Source of the DNA: Pyruvatibacter sp. | GTDB taxonomy: Bacteria; Pseudomonadota; Alphaproteobacteria; CGMCC-115125 | Reading direction: 5' to 3' | Length of the DNA stretch: 64,000 bases | Assembly (NCBI RefSeq): GCF_040219635.1 | Contig: NZ_JAVJSC010000004.1 | Coordinates: forward strand, 1 to 64,000 | Shown: one piece after another, positions 8,016 through 16,698 of the stretch | How the letters are laid out: each line of letters begins with the position of its first letter | Position numbering within the stretch: the stretch's first letter is position 1 | The notes under the pieces: model-generated | What the model was told of the DNA's origin: nothing | Databases searched by the model: none | Seen by the model: the letters and a program-made list of their open reading frames with translations, nothing else | Translations under genes and position numbers: made by a program

Positions 8016-9740
8016 ATGAAAAATATTTCACGCCGGACGGCACTTGTCGGAGCCGGGGCTATTGCGGCTGCTTACGGCGTTTATCGCGCGGTGGCACCTG
8101 GCAGCGCTGAGCGCCCGCGCGCAAACCTCACCAGCCCAGGTGGACGGCGGCCCAACATATTGCTGGTGCTGACAGATCAGGAGCGCGCGCGCCACCTGAT
8201 CCCCTCACAGGTTGCCCTGCCCCACCACGACCGGCTGATGGCGCAAAGTACGGTATTTCGCAATGCCAGCACAGTCTCCAATCTTTGCTCGCTTGCGCGT
8301 GGTGTCATCTATTCGGGTTTGCACCCACAGGAAAACGGTATCTGGGAAAACACGCCCCTGCCCTATGCGCGCGGCTTTCGCAAAGACATCCCCACCCTTG
8401 GCACCATGATGCAGGACGCAGGTTACACCACAGGTTATTTCGGAAAGTGGCACCTCAGTCACTTTGAAGTCGATGAAGCGGTTGGGCGCGAGACCATTGC
8501 CAAAACCTTTGGCGGCTTTGGTTTCGAGCACACAGACCAGGACCGCGAGCGCGACGGGGCACAACATGGATGGAAGTATGACCCACTTTCTGCGGTGAGC
8601 GCGGCTAAGTTCATCAGCACACAGAAGAATGGTGACAAGCCATGGTTTGCTGCGGTCAACTTCGTCAACCCGCACGACATCATGTTTTACAAGACCAGCG
8701 AACATCAGGAGAAAAGCCGCCTCAACCAGTTTCCCGATGTCATTCTGCCGGCGCCCGAAGATCCACACTATTCCAAAAACTGGCAGGTTGAACTGCCGGA
8801 AACATTTGGCGACGCAACGCTTGAAGGCAAGCCCGCAGCGCACCGCGAGATGCAGAAAGTCATGCGGCTCGCGCTCGGCGACATTCCGCTGGAACGCCGC
8901 GACCTTTGGACTGAATATAACAATTACTACTTCAACTGTCTCGCTGACCTGGACCGCAATCTGGGTACCGTGCTGGACGCACTTGAAGACACGGGGCAAG
9001 ACAAAGACACGGTTGTTGTTTTTCTGTCTGACCACGGGGAAATGGCGGGCGTGCATGGGCTGCGCGAAAAAGGCGGTAACATCTACCGCGAAAATCAGAA
9101 CATACCGTTTTTTGTACGCCATCCCGACGTTCCCGGCGGACGCGAAACTTTGGCGTTGGCTTCACAGCTGGATGTTGTTCCAACGCTGCTGGCATTTGCT
9201 GGCATTGATGAGAGCATTAGGCGCGAGGCATATCCGTTGCTCAAAGGGCACGACCTGTCGGGAGCACTCACTGCAAATACGACTGGCGTTGATGCAGGAC
9301 CACGTGAGGCCGCGTTGATGCAATGGACGAGTCTCATTCACATGTCGGAAAAAAGCATCCGCAATTTTGCAGCCGTTCAAAACGCACACGGACCGTTTGC
9401 AAAGATCGGCAGCATGAATGTACGCGAGTTCCTGGGCGGGTTTCGCAATCGCGGACACATGCGCGGCATCACTACAGGCCGTTACAAGTTTGCGCGGTAC
9501 TTCTCGCCTTATGAACACCACATACCTACAACGCTGCATGACCTGTATGCGCGCAACGATGTCGAACTGTACGACACGCTGAGTGATCCGATGGAAAAGA
9601 TCAACATGGCCGCGAGCCAGTCTGACCACCGCGCACTTATCGACCAGATGAACACGCAACTGAATGCACTGACACTGGCGGAGTTAGGTACCGATGACGG
9701 CTCATTCCTTCCCGGCCCCTCCTCCATCTGGGCGGCGTGA
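8016..9740 (+). CDS. Tat-exported sulfatase with atypical CSLAR active-site motif
   Basis: 574 residues from the ATG at 8016 after a GGGGAGA site. A twin-arginine signal (ISRRTALVGAGAIAAAY) suggests folded export to the periplasm. The alkaline phosphatase-like sulfatase fold is clear: NILLVLTDQ near residue 50, GKWHL, and SDHGEMAGVHG near 335-345. The position that should be converted to formylglycine is Cys91 in C-S-L-A-R, whereas the usual signature is C/S-x-P-x-R; here Pro is Leu. It follows the TetR gene by 50 bp and precedes the GST by 32 bp. Likely role: removal of sulfate from an organic sulfate ester feeding the neighbouring aromatic pathway. Substrate unproven. Confidence 0.8.
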   Translation: MKNISRRTALVGAGAIAAAYGVYRAVAPGSAERPRANLTSPGGRRPNILLVLTDQERARHLIPSQVALPHHDRLMAQSTVFRNASTVSNLCSLARGVIYSGLHPQENGIWENTPLPYARGFRKDIPTLGTMMQDAGYTTGYFGKWHLSHFEVDEAVGRETIAKTFGGFGFEHTDQDRERDGAQHGWKYDPLSAVSAAKFISTQKNGDKPWFAAVNFVNPHDIMFYKTSEHQEKSRLNQFPDVILPAPEDPHYSKNWQVELPETFGDATLEGKPAAHREMQKVMRLALGDIPLERRDLWTEYNNYYFNCLADLDRNLGTVLDALEDTGQDKDTVVVFLSDHGEMAGVHGLREKGGNIYRENQNIPFFVRHPDVPGGRETLALASQLDVVPTLLAFAGIDESIRREAYPLLKGHDLSGALTANTTGVDAGPREAALMQWTSLIHMSEKSIRNFAAVQNAHGPFAKIGSMNVREFLGGFRNRGHMRGITTGRYKFARYFSPYEHHIPTTLHDLYARNDVELYDTLSDPMEKINMAASQSDHRALIDQMNTQLNALTLAELGTDDGSFLPGPSSIWAA

Positions 9741-9772
9741 CGCTCGTCATTCTGGCATAAGGAAATATGGGC

Positions 9773-10783
9773 ATGTCATATCCATGGATCATTTTTGCCC
9801 TCGCGGGCGCTGTGCTCATCTGGTTTCTCATTGAGAAAGCGAGGCGCCGCACGCACCCGGTATCAGGCGGTTTGCAGCGTGATATCTTACTGCCGCACAG
9901 TGCCGAGTTCGAGCTATATGCAAATGCTTTTTCGCATTGTTCGCGCAAGGTGCGGCTTGTGCTGGCGGAATGCGGTGTGCCGTACACGTATCATCAGATT
10001 GATCTGATTGAGACCGGAAGATACGAGACGATCAGCGCCCGCTATCTGAAAATCAACCCGTCAGGGCTGGTGCCTACTCTGGTGCATAACGGGCATCCGA
10101 TCTATGAGTCTGATGGTGTGCTTACCTATGTGGCAGAACATGCTTCCGCAGACCGGCCATCTCTGGTGCCTGCTGATCTGGAAGCCCGTGCCCGTATGGA
10201 AGAATGGGTGGCGGGCGGTGTCATCAGCAGCGACGACCCGATGGCAAGCATGGCGACCAGGCCGGGAAGCTGCATTCCTGGTCTGACACTGCCGATTTTT
10301 GTGACCGCAATTCGCTACATACCGCTGCGGCGCATACTGGTGGGCTTTCTGTTTCACCCCGACAAGAGACGACCCGCCTTTTTTACAGCGTCGCGTCTGT
10401 TTGGGTTGCGCACGATGCTTGGCCAAAAACCTCTGCAACAGGTAATGCACCAAAGTCGTGATCATATGCGGGCACACCTTGAGCGGCTGTCGGCCCACCT
10501 TCGGGATACCGGCGGCCCCTGGATCATGGGCGGGCAGTACACGTTGGCGGACGTTACCTGGTCATGCATGTTGCTGCGCATCAGCGAAACGGGGTGGCTG
10601 GCGCATTTTGCAGAAGACAAAACACTTGCACCTGTCCTCGCCTACTTCGATGCCTTGCAGGCGCGGCCAAGCTGGCAGGAAGCCATCACCGACAAACGTC
10701 ACCCGATTGTCGAGAAGGCCGAAGCAGACCTGAAGGTCGCGATTGCCAATGACACAAAAGTGGCGCGAGCTCTTTTTAGCTAG
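9773..10783 (+). CDS. Membrane-anchored glutathione S-transferase family protein
   Basis: 336 residues from the ATG at 9773; an ATG at 9767 is in frame but lies only 3 nt from the AAGGA site. Residues 1-20 form a transmembrane anchor, followed by a basic stop-transfer (EKARRR). A thioredoxin-like GST N-domain starts near residue 50 (ELYANAFSHCSRKVRLVLAE, NPSGLVPTL, ESDGVLTY), and a helical C-domain with LADVTWSCML lies near 255. Ser/Cys in SHCS are candidate catalytic residues. It shares its last 3 bases with the convergent acetyltransferase gene. Isomerase or ether-cleaving GSTs occur in aromatic pathways, but this one's role is unknown. Confidence 0.75.
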   Translation: MSYPWIIFALAGAVLIWFLIEKARRRTHPVSGGLQRDILLPHSAEFELYANAFSHCSRKVRLVLAECGVPYTYHQIDLIETGRYETISARYLKINPSGLVPTLVHNGHPIYESDGVLTYVAEHASADRPSLVPADLEARARMEEWVAGGVISSDDPMASMATRPGSCIPGLTLPIFVTAIRYIPLRRILVGFLFHPDKRRPAFFTASRLFGLRTMLGQKPLQQVMHQSRDHMRAHLERLSAHLRDTGGPWIMGGQYTLADVTWSCMLLRISETGWLAHFAEDKTLAPVLAYFDALQARPSWQEAITDKRHPIVEKAEADLKVAIANDTKVARALFS

Positions 10784-11382
10784 CTTGGTGTTCGCTGCTT
10801 CAGGGCTGTCGCCGCATCAATGAACGCATGTACAGGTCCATAGAAAGCCTCCCGGAGTTCTTCCAGCTCGTGATCGCTCCACTCCCACCACTTCAGGCGC
10901 AGTAGGGCGGATACCTGTGCCGCCTCGAACCGCTTGCGGATTTCCCGCGCCGGATTCCCGCCTACAATTGCGTATGGCTCGACGTTTTTGGTAACAACAG
11001 CACCTGCGGCTATGATCGCGCCATCGCCAATACGGATGCCGGACATGATGATCGCTCGGGCGCCAATCCACACATCGCTTCCTATTGTGATGCCGCCTTT
11101 GGTGATGGCGTCCTGATTTGGCTTATGCGCATCCCATATCAGTGTCTTGAAGGGATATGTGCTGGGCAGAGTGATCGGGTGATCAGCCTTTGAGAAAAAC
11201 AGAACATCCGGGCCTATGGAACAAAACGCCCCCACTGTAAGAGGGGCTTCCATCGAAGCGCCGGCGACCATACGCCGCGACAATCCATAAGTATGGCGTC
11301 CGATTGATATTTCAGGGCCAAGCTTTGGTTCCGACGTTGTCAGCTTACGGACTTTTTGGCGAAGTTTTTTTATGAAGCTCAT
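10780..11382 (-). CDS. CatB-like hexapeptide-repeat O-acetyltransferase
   Basis: 200 residues from the ATG at 11382, which overlaps the glycosyltransferase stop as ATGA. Left-handed beta-helix hexapeptide repeats occupy roughly residues 75-150 (GGITIGSDVWIGARAI, GIRIGDGAIIAAGAVVTK, then AIVGGNPAREIRKRF). The FSKADHPI His is in the position of the catalytic His of xenobiotic acetyltransferases. It transfers acetyl from acetyl-CoA to a sugar or small molecule. Coupling to a family 2 glycosyltransferase suggests decoration of a surface glycan. Confidence 0.8.
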   Translation of the reverse strand: MSFIKKLRQKVRKLTTSEPKLGPEISIGRHTYGLSRRMVAGASMEAPLTVGAFCSIGPDVLFFSKADHPITLPSTYPFKTLIWDAHKPNQDAITKGGITIGSDVWIGARAIIMSGIRIGDGAIIAAGAVVTKNVEPYAIVGGNPAREIRKRFEAAQVSALLRLKWWEWSDHELEELREAFYGPVHAFIDAATALKQRTPS

Positions 11383-12272
11383 AGGTGCCCCTCTGCTTCG
11401 GGGGGAATGGCGCGCACACCCCACAATGCTGCCCATGTACCTGCGCACCGCGCGGCATCCCTGCGTGCCTGAAACCCGCGAAACACGATAGCATTTGCGA
11501 CTGCCTTAACGCCGTAGCGCAGCGTATCCACTGCGGCCAGCCGCATCGCAGCTGCCTGCCCCCGATACTTGCGCTCAATATGAATGCGAGACCAGGCAAT
11601 ATGCCAGAACTTTTCCCAATAGTAAGAAGCGTTGGGGCGCACTGAGCCTGAGTTGAGATGCACGACGACACTCTGCGCTACAACCACGACACTGTATCCG
11701 GCGCGACGAATGCGCATACACATGTCGTCATCCTCAAAATAAAGGAACACTTCAGGATCGTAAAAGCCGACTTTGCGCATCACATCCATGCGCACAAGAT
11801 TGACGGCGCCAGAAACAAACTCAACACAGATATCACCGTCGGGTGATACCTCGCCATCACGTTTGCCGAACAGATGCCTGCGCCACAACTCAACATCGTG
11901 GCTGGGCTCAATACGCCCGTCGCCCGTTTTGTGTACCGGTCCAAACATTGCAGCATCTGGGTATGTATCTGCCGCCGCGAGGAGGGCTTTAATCGCATCC
12001 TCGCTCAACACCGAATCCGGGTTTGCGAGTAATGCAAACTCAGTTTCTACCGCATTTAGTCCCCTGCTCGCGCCACGGCCATAGCCCTGTCCTATCTCGT
12101 TGCGCAGAACCGTGGCGTTAGGTCGTTTGGACGCAATAATATCGAGGGTGTTGTCCGTTGATGCATTATCCACAACCACAAGCGGTATCTGCGCCGGTAA
12201 GCTGTCAAGCAAACCACCGATAACCAACCCGCCATTATGGGTGACGGTTACGACTGTCAGTCGTGTATGCAT
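11379..12272 (-). CDS. Glycosyltransferase family 2
   Basis: 297 residues with a GT-A nucleotide-sugar domain: VTVTHNGG at the start, VVDNASTDNT near 33-43, and LANPDSVLS (the DxD-like metal site) near 80-90. LYFEDDDMCMRIRRAGY near 180 is the acceptor/base region typical of rhamnosyl-type GT2 enzymes. It is cytoplasmic or membrane-associated and likely adds a sugar to an envelope glycan. Its stop overlaps the acetyltransferase start. No other polysaccharide genes surround the pair, so it is not a full O-antigen locus. Confidence 0.85.
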   Translation of the reverse strand: MHTRLTVVTVTHNGGLVIGGLLDSLPAQIPLVVVDNASTDNTLDIIASKRPNATVLRNEIGQGYGRGASRGLNAVETEFALLANPDSVLSEDAIKALLAAADTYPDAAMFGPVHKTGDGRIEPSHDVELWRRHLFGKRDGEVSPDGDICVEFVSGAVNLVRMDVMRKVGFYDPEVFLYFEDDDMCMRIRRAGYSVVVVAQSVVVHLNSGSVRPNASYYWEKFWHIAWSRIHIERKYRGQAAAMRLAAVDTLRYGVKAVANAIVFRGFQARRDAARCAGTWAALWGVRAIPPEAEGHL

Positions 12273-12372
12273 ACTGCGTCCAAATGGGCCAACTTAAGTG
12301 GAGCTTGGGATAGCTTAAGGGCTAAGTAGGCACAACCGAAGTTCTAATCGGGATGAGAAGAGGGAGATGACA

Positions 12373-13113
12373 ATGGGTGATCTCGTGTTGCGTGACGACA
12401 GGGATGGCGTGACGACGCTGACCATCAATCGGCCGGACAAGTTGAACGCGCTCAACGTGCCGGTGTTTGAAGAGCTGGATGCGCACATAGCATCCATTGA
12501 AACAGATACAGATGGTGTTGGCTGCGTGGTGGTGCGCGGGGCCGGGCGGTGTTTTTCTGCCGGGCATGATCTCGGCGATATCGCGGCTGGTGAAAAACTG
12601 CCCCGCCCCAACTTTCAGCCGCTTGTGATTGAGCGGCTGGCGAACCTGCCTCAGCCCGTCATCAGCGCCGTACACAGTCATTGCTATACGGGCGCGCTCG
12701 AACTGGCGCTGGCGGGCGATATTATTCTGGCAAGTGAGAATGCAAAGTTTGCAGACACCCATGCAAAGTGGGCGCTGACGCCGGTATGGGGCATGAGCCA
12801 GCGCCTGCCGCGACGGGTTGGCAAGACCAAAGCTGCCGAAATGATGCTGACCGCGCAGACCTACTCTGGTCGGCAGGCCGAAGTCATGGGGCTTGCAAAT
12901 GCCTGCTACGCGGATGACGGCTTTTATGATGCCGTAAATGCGTTCACGAAAACCATGCTGGAAAACTCATGGTTCTCGCTGCGCGCGCTCAAGAAACTGC
13001 TGCTCGACACGGACGGCCTCGACCTGACTTCCGGTCTGGCCCACGAGATATATAAGTCGCAGGGCGTTGGGCCGGACATGCGCGACCGTATTGCAGGCTT
13101 TGGCAAGAAGTAG
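12373..13113 (+). CDS. Enoyl-CoA hydratase/isomerase family protein
   Basis: 246 residues from the ATG at 12373, which stands six bases after AGGGAG; the ATG at 12367 abuts the site and is less likely. Crotonase fold: TINRPDKLNALN near the N-terminus and CFSAGHDL as oxyanion-hole strand. The Glu144 equivalent is kept in GALELALAGD, but the Glu164 position is His (ADTHAKW). That predicts single-acid chemistry, isomerase-like or other, rather than classical hydration. It converges with a second crotonase gene 3 bp away. CoA-substrate unknown. Confidence 0.8.
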   Translation: MGDLVLRDDRDGVTTLTINRPDKLNALNVPVFEELDAHIASIETDTDGVGCVVVRGAGRCFSAGHDLGDIAAGEKLPRPNFQPLVIERLANLPQPVISAVHSHCYTGALELALAGDIILASENAKFADTHAKWALTPVWGMSQRLPRRVGKTKAAEMMLTAQTYSGRQAEVMGLANACYADDGFYDAVNAFTKTMLENSWFSLRALKKLLLDTDGLDLTSGLAHEIYKSQGVGPDMRDRIAGFGKK

Positions 13114-13116
13114 CAG

Positions 13117-13971
13117 CTAGCTGACTTTACTGAGCTTGGGCGCGTCACCCGTGCGGGCTGGTGCAAAGCTGGCATCGCGCTTTTCAAGCTGTGACATGAC
13201 CGCTTCAATCTGGTTGGCGCTGCCGATCAGGTGGTCCTGCTCGACAGATTCAAGCACCAGGCCGTCTTCTTCGCCCGCATACAGCGCCGCACTCAGCAGA
13301 CGCTTGGAGGCTTCGATGGCTGATGGGCTTTTGGAGGCAATGTCGCGGGCGGTAGCCAGGGCTGCGGCCAGCGGGTCTGTTTCCACGCGGGTTGCAAAGC
13401 CGTACTCCAGCGCTTCTTCACCTGAGAACACGCGGCCGGTATATGTCAGTTCCCGGACAATATCCTCGCGCGCCAGATGCCGCATGATTTGTGTGCCCGC
13501 CATGTCCGGCACCAGGCCCCAGCGGATTTCCATGATGGACAGTTTGGTGTCCGGCGCGATGTAGCGCATGTCGGCGCCCAGAATAACCTGGAAGCCCCCG
13601 CCAAATGCAACGCCGTGGACGGCGGCAATTACCGGCACCGGCATTTCGCGCCAGACGCGCACTGCATATTGCGGACGATTTGACATGCCGTGGGTGCGTT
13701 GCTCAAGGCGACCGCCGCCCTTGGCGGGAGATGCATCCTGCGGCTTGGCTTGCGCCATCTTGCCGAAGTTGCCCATGTCGAGCCCGGCACAAAATGCCCG
13801 ACCTTCGCCAGAAATGACAACACAGCGCACGTCAGGGTTGGCGGCTAGCGCTTCGCCGGTACTGATGAGCGCCTCGAACATGGCGTCGTCGAGCGCATTC
13901 ATTTTGTCGGCACGGGTCAGGCGAACGTCAGCCACACCGTCTTCGATGGATACGGAAATACGGTCGCTCAT
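13117..13971 (-). CDS. Crotonase-family enoyl-CoA hydratase/isomerase
   Basis: 284 residues preceded by GGGAGAGAAAA. RLTRADKMNALD and AFCAGLDM form the CoA site. Aligned to the classical hydratase, the first acidic residue is replaced by Gln (GGFQVILGADM) while the second Glu is kept (SIMEIRWG). An Asp eight residues later (VPDM) recalls dienoyl-CoA isomerases. An insert near residues 75-95 is rich in Lys/Gly/Ala. It follows the thiolase gene in the same direction but is separated by a strong hairpin terminator, so it probably has its own promoter. Confidence 0.8.
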   Translation of the reverse strand: MSDRISVSIEDGVADVRLTRADKMNALDDAMFEALISTGEALAANPDVRCVVISGEGRAFCAGLDMGNFGKMAQAKPQDASPAKGGGRLEQRTHGMSNRPQYAVRVWREMPVPVIAAVHGVAFGGGFQVILGADMRYIAPDTKLSIMEIRWGLVPDMAGTQIMRHLAREDIVRELTYTGRVFSGEEALEYGFATRVETDPLAAALATARDIASKSPSAIEASKRLLSAALYAGEEDGLVLESVEQDHLIGSANQIEAVMSQLEKRDASFAPARTGDAPKLSKVS

Positions 13972-13996
13972 TTTTCTCTCCCGGCCTTTGAAAAAA

Positions 13997-14027
13997 CACC
14001 GGCGGCAGTTTTTGGCTGCCGCCGGTG
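13997..14027 (-). terminator. Intrinsic terminator after the thiolase gene
   Basis: A 12-bp perfect stem (CACCGGCGGCAG / CTGCCGCCGGTG) with a 7-nt loop. On the minus strand it is followed by six T residues (13991-13996). It lies just past the stop of the thiolase gene and so should end that transcript. Confidence 0.85.
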
Positions 14028-14038
14028 GTCAGCGTGTT

Positions 14039-15280
14039 CTAGTTCATGCGCTCGATGATGATGGCAGGGGCCATGCCACCCGCCGCACACATGGTGACAA
14101 GACCAAACTTCTTGTCCTGACGTTCAAGCTCATCAACCATCGTGCCGATGAGGATGGAACCGGTAGCCCCGATCGGATGCCCCAGTGCCATGGCACCGCC
14201 ATTGACGTTGACCTTGTCGCGATCAAGGTTGAGATCGCGGATGAACTTTTCAGCCACAACCGCAAACGCTTCGTTGATTTCGAACAGGTCGATGTCTTCA
14301 AGCTTCATGCCTGCCTTCTGCAGCACTTTTTTGGCAGCGGGCACAGGCGCGTTGAGCATCAGGGTGGGGCTGTCGCCCATATTGGCCATGGCTACCACGC
14401 GGGCACGCGGCTTCATGCCATTCTTTTTGGCATAGTCAGGCGATGCCAGAAGCACGGCAGCTGCACCGTCCACAACACCAGATGAGTTGCCGGCATGGTG
14501 GATGTGGTTGATGTCGAGGTCAGGATACACCTGCTGCACCAGCTTGCGGAATGTCGTGCCTTTCTCATCGAGGGCAAAATCGGCAATCGCTGCGAATGAC
14601 GCCTTCAATCCGGCAAGGCCTTCACGGGTTGTCTGGGGACGCGGGAACTCTTCCTTGTCGAGCGCCAGCTTGCCATCAAGGTGATAGACCGGCACCAGTG
14701 CCTTGTCGAAGTGACCATTCTTGATGGCATTGTCAGCACGCTGCTGGCTGACAAGCGCCAGATCGTCAACGGCCTCACGGGTAATGCCTTCAAGGGTGGC
14801 GATAGCATCCGCACATACGCCCTGATGGGGCTGGGGATGCATGTCGCGCAGGTGCTCGTTGCCACTGTCGAGGAATGGCTGTGTCTGCTCGTGGCCGGGC
14901 TGGCCTGCGAGCGACATCATCTCTGTGCCACCGGCAATCACGAGGTCTTCCATGCCGGACATGATGTTGGCGGCCGCAATGTTGACGGTGGTGATGCCGG
15001 AGCCACAAAAACGATCGAGCGTCATGCCTGACGAGCGCACGTCATAGCCTGCGTCCAGCGCTGCCATGCGGCCAAGGTCGCCGGCCTGCTTGCCGCGCTG
15101 GGAGGACGTGCCCCAGATGATGTCGTCCACTTCTTCGGTCTTGAGGCTGTTGCGCTCGGCAATTGCCTTGAGCACAGTTGAGCCCAGATGCTGGGGGTGC
15201 AGTTCCCAAAGGGCGCCCTTGCCTGCCTTGCCGATGCCGCGCGGTGTACGGCAGGCGTCAATGATCCATGCTTCGCTCAT
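14039..15280 (-). CDS. Acetyl-CoA C-acyltransferase (thiolase)
   Basis: 413 residues from the ATG at 15280 after GAGGATGAGGAA; the frame runs further upstream but without a credible start. Acyl-accepting Cys92 lies in LDRFCGSG. The C-terminal blocks INEAFAV, NGGAMALGHPIGATGS and CAAGGMAPA carry the catalytic His and Cys. It cleaves 3-ketoacyl-CoA with CoA, or condenses acyl-CoAs, in the cytoplasm. Two crotonases next door are consistent with beta-oxidation. Bounded on both sides by hairpin terminators, it is probably monocistronic. Confidence 0.9.
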   Translation of the reverse strand: MSEAWIIDACRTPRGIGKAGKGALWELHPQHLGSTVLKAIAERNSLKTEEVDDIIWGTSSQRGKQAGDLGRMAALDAGYDVRSSGMTLDRFCGSGITTVNIAAANIMSGMEDLVIAGGTEMMSLAGQPGHEQTQPFLDSGNEHLRDMHPQPHQGVCADAIATLEGITREAVDDLALVSQQRADNAIKNGHFDKALVPVYHLDGKLALDKEEFPRPQTTREGLAGLKASFAAIADFALDEKGTTFRKLVQQVYPDLDINHIHHAGNSSGVVDGAAAVLLASPDYAKKNGMKPRARVVAMANMGDSPTLMLNAPVPAAKKVLQKAGMKLEDIDLFEINEAFAVVAEKFIRDLNLDRDKVNVNGGAMALGHPIGATGSILIGTMVDELERQDKKFGLVTMCAAGGMAPAIIIERMN

Positions 15281-15346
15281 TTCCTCATCCTCATGTTTGT
15301 TGTTCTGGGTTTCGCTGAATAGTTTATGTACCTGATTTAATAGACG

Positions 15347-15374
15347 AAACGCCGGGATGCGAGTCCCGGCGTTT
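15347..15374. terminator. Bidirectional hairpin terminator
   Basis: AAACGCCGGGA and TCCCGGCGTTT are an 11-bp perfect stem around a 6-nt loop. It lies in the 149-bp gap downstream of the enoyl-reductase-like gene (minus strand), whose transcript it should end. T-runs are short (3-4), so strength is moderate. Confidence 0.65.
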
Positions 15375-15429
15375 TGATATTTGAAAAACGTTGCGTCAGC
15401 CTTGCTTTTGCAAAGGGCAACTATGCTTG

Positions 15430-16608
15430 TCAGCCTTCGACCTTGAACGTCAGCCCTGCATTGGCAACCAGACGGTTGACCAGCGTGAGGCCCATGGCAG
15501 GTGCGGACGTATAGATGCCGCCCCCTTCCACCACATCGTCTTTGGCCAGACACACAGCAGCTTCCGCAATGATCTTGGACGTTGAGCCATAGCCCGGGTC
15601 ACGGTCGCCGGTGACACCAACCTTGATGGTTTTACCGTCACCGGATTCGCCGATGATGAGCACGTCATACATGCCCTCTTCGCGCTCTTTTTTGGACGGG
15701 CCTTCGCCGGGCTTGGGCGCATCGTCGCTCATCAGGGATGTGTCGCCTGCAATCATTTTTGCAATCGCCTCCCCCTGCTCGCCGGGGCCTGCCAGCATCA
15801 TTTCGTCATATACAAAGTCTTTGCCGTAGGCATGGCCAAGCAACGCGTTGGAGCGATGGACGTTGCGGGTGTTGATGGGGGCCATCACGAAAGGAGCCAG
15901 CCACATGCCCAGGCCCTCGTCGTATTCCGGCTTGTTGCCTTCAGGCTGTGGGGGGCCAGAGAAGCCCGGTGTAAGGGCAAAATGGTCCTGCAGGATCTTG
16001 ATGACGTCCGGGTTCTTGCCTGCTTCCGCCATGGTTGACCGAAAACTGGCAACCGTACCGCCGGAGAACGTGCCTTTCATGGCGCGCACACGGGTTTTGA
16101 CGCGCGGCACTGTTGAACCAAACTTCTTTTTGGCTTCGTCCTGCAGGAAGAAGACACCGAGGTCGAACGGGATTGAGTCGAAGCCGCACGACAGCACGAT
16201 GCGGGCACCGGTTTTTTCCGCCGTTGCGCTGTGGGTATCAATCACCCAGCGCATCCACGGTGTTTCACCGCACAGGTCGACATAGTCTGTGCCTGCTTCA
16301 GCGCAGGCCGCCACAACGTCACTGCCATACATCTGATAAGGGCCAACCGTTGTCAGCACCACAGACGTGCGCTCCGCCATCGCTTTCAGGGACGCGGGGT
16401 CGGAGGCATCCGCCACAACAAACGGCACGTCTTTGGAGATGCCCATTTCGTCGCGCACCTGCGCAAGTTTCTTGTCGCTGCGTCCGGCCATGGCCCATTT
16501 CAAGTCGCCGCCAACGCCATATTGCGCATTCAGATATTCCGCGACCAACCGACCGGTAAAGCCCGTGGCACCATAGACAACGACGTCAAACTCTCTGTTT
16601 TTTCCCAT
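15430..16608 (-). CDS. Saccharopine dehydrogenase-like trans-acting enoyl reductase
   Basis: 392 residues from the ATG at 16608, chosen over 16626 because GAGGAA lies 10 nt upstream. An N-terminal NAD(P)-binding Rossmann fold (VVYGATGFTGRLVAEYL, then AGRSDKKL) is followed by the YVDLCGETPW segment of the saccharopine dehydrogenase-like family. The C-terminal ~150 residues include Lys/Glu-rich KKEREEGMYDVL. Mycobacterial relatives are trans-acting enoyl reductases of polyketide lipids; others are poorly characterised. Neighbours (thiolase, RND/MMPL exporter) hint at lipid metabolism. Confidence 0.8.
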   Translation of the reverse strand: MGKNREFDVVVYGATGFTGRLVAEYLNAQYGVGGDLKWAMAGRSDKKLAQVRDEMGISKDVPFVVADASDPASLKAMAERTSVVLTTVGPYQMYGSDVVAACAEAGTDYVDLCGETPWMRWVIDTHSATAEKTGARIVLSCGFDSIPFDLGVFFLQDEAKKKFGSTVPRVKTRVRAMKGTFSGGTVASFRSTMAEAGKNPDVIKILQDHFALTPGFSGPPQPEGNKPEYDEGLGMWLAPFVMAPINTRNVHRSNALLGHAYGKDFVYDEMMLAGPGEQGEAIAKMIAGDTSLMSDDAPKPGEGPSKKEREEGMYDVLIIGESGDGKTIKVGVTGDRDPGYGSTSKIIAEAAVCLAKDDVVEGGGIYTSAPAMGLTLVNRLVANAGLTFKVEG

Positions 16609-16698
16609 TGGGTGTGCGTTCCTCATCGATAAATGTCAGTACACCGCCGCAGCTCAAGCGCAGCCATGGCGTGAAGGATGTTCGGTATTTCGTGGGTG

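Noticed and set aside
8205..9122. Long minus-strand frame inside the sulfatase gene
   Set aside because: It is a shadow of the sulfatase, which has full family motifs on the other strand.
10780..12272. O-antigen or capsule cluster
   Set aside because: Only one glycosyltransferase and one acetyltransferase, with no flippase, polymerase or sugar-nucleotide genes.
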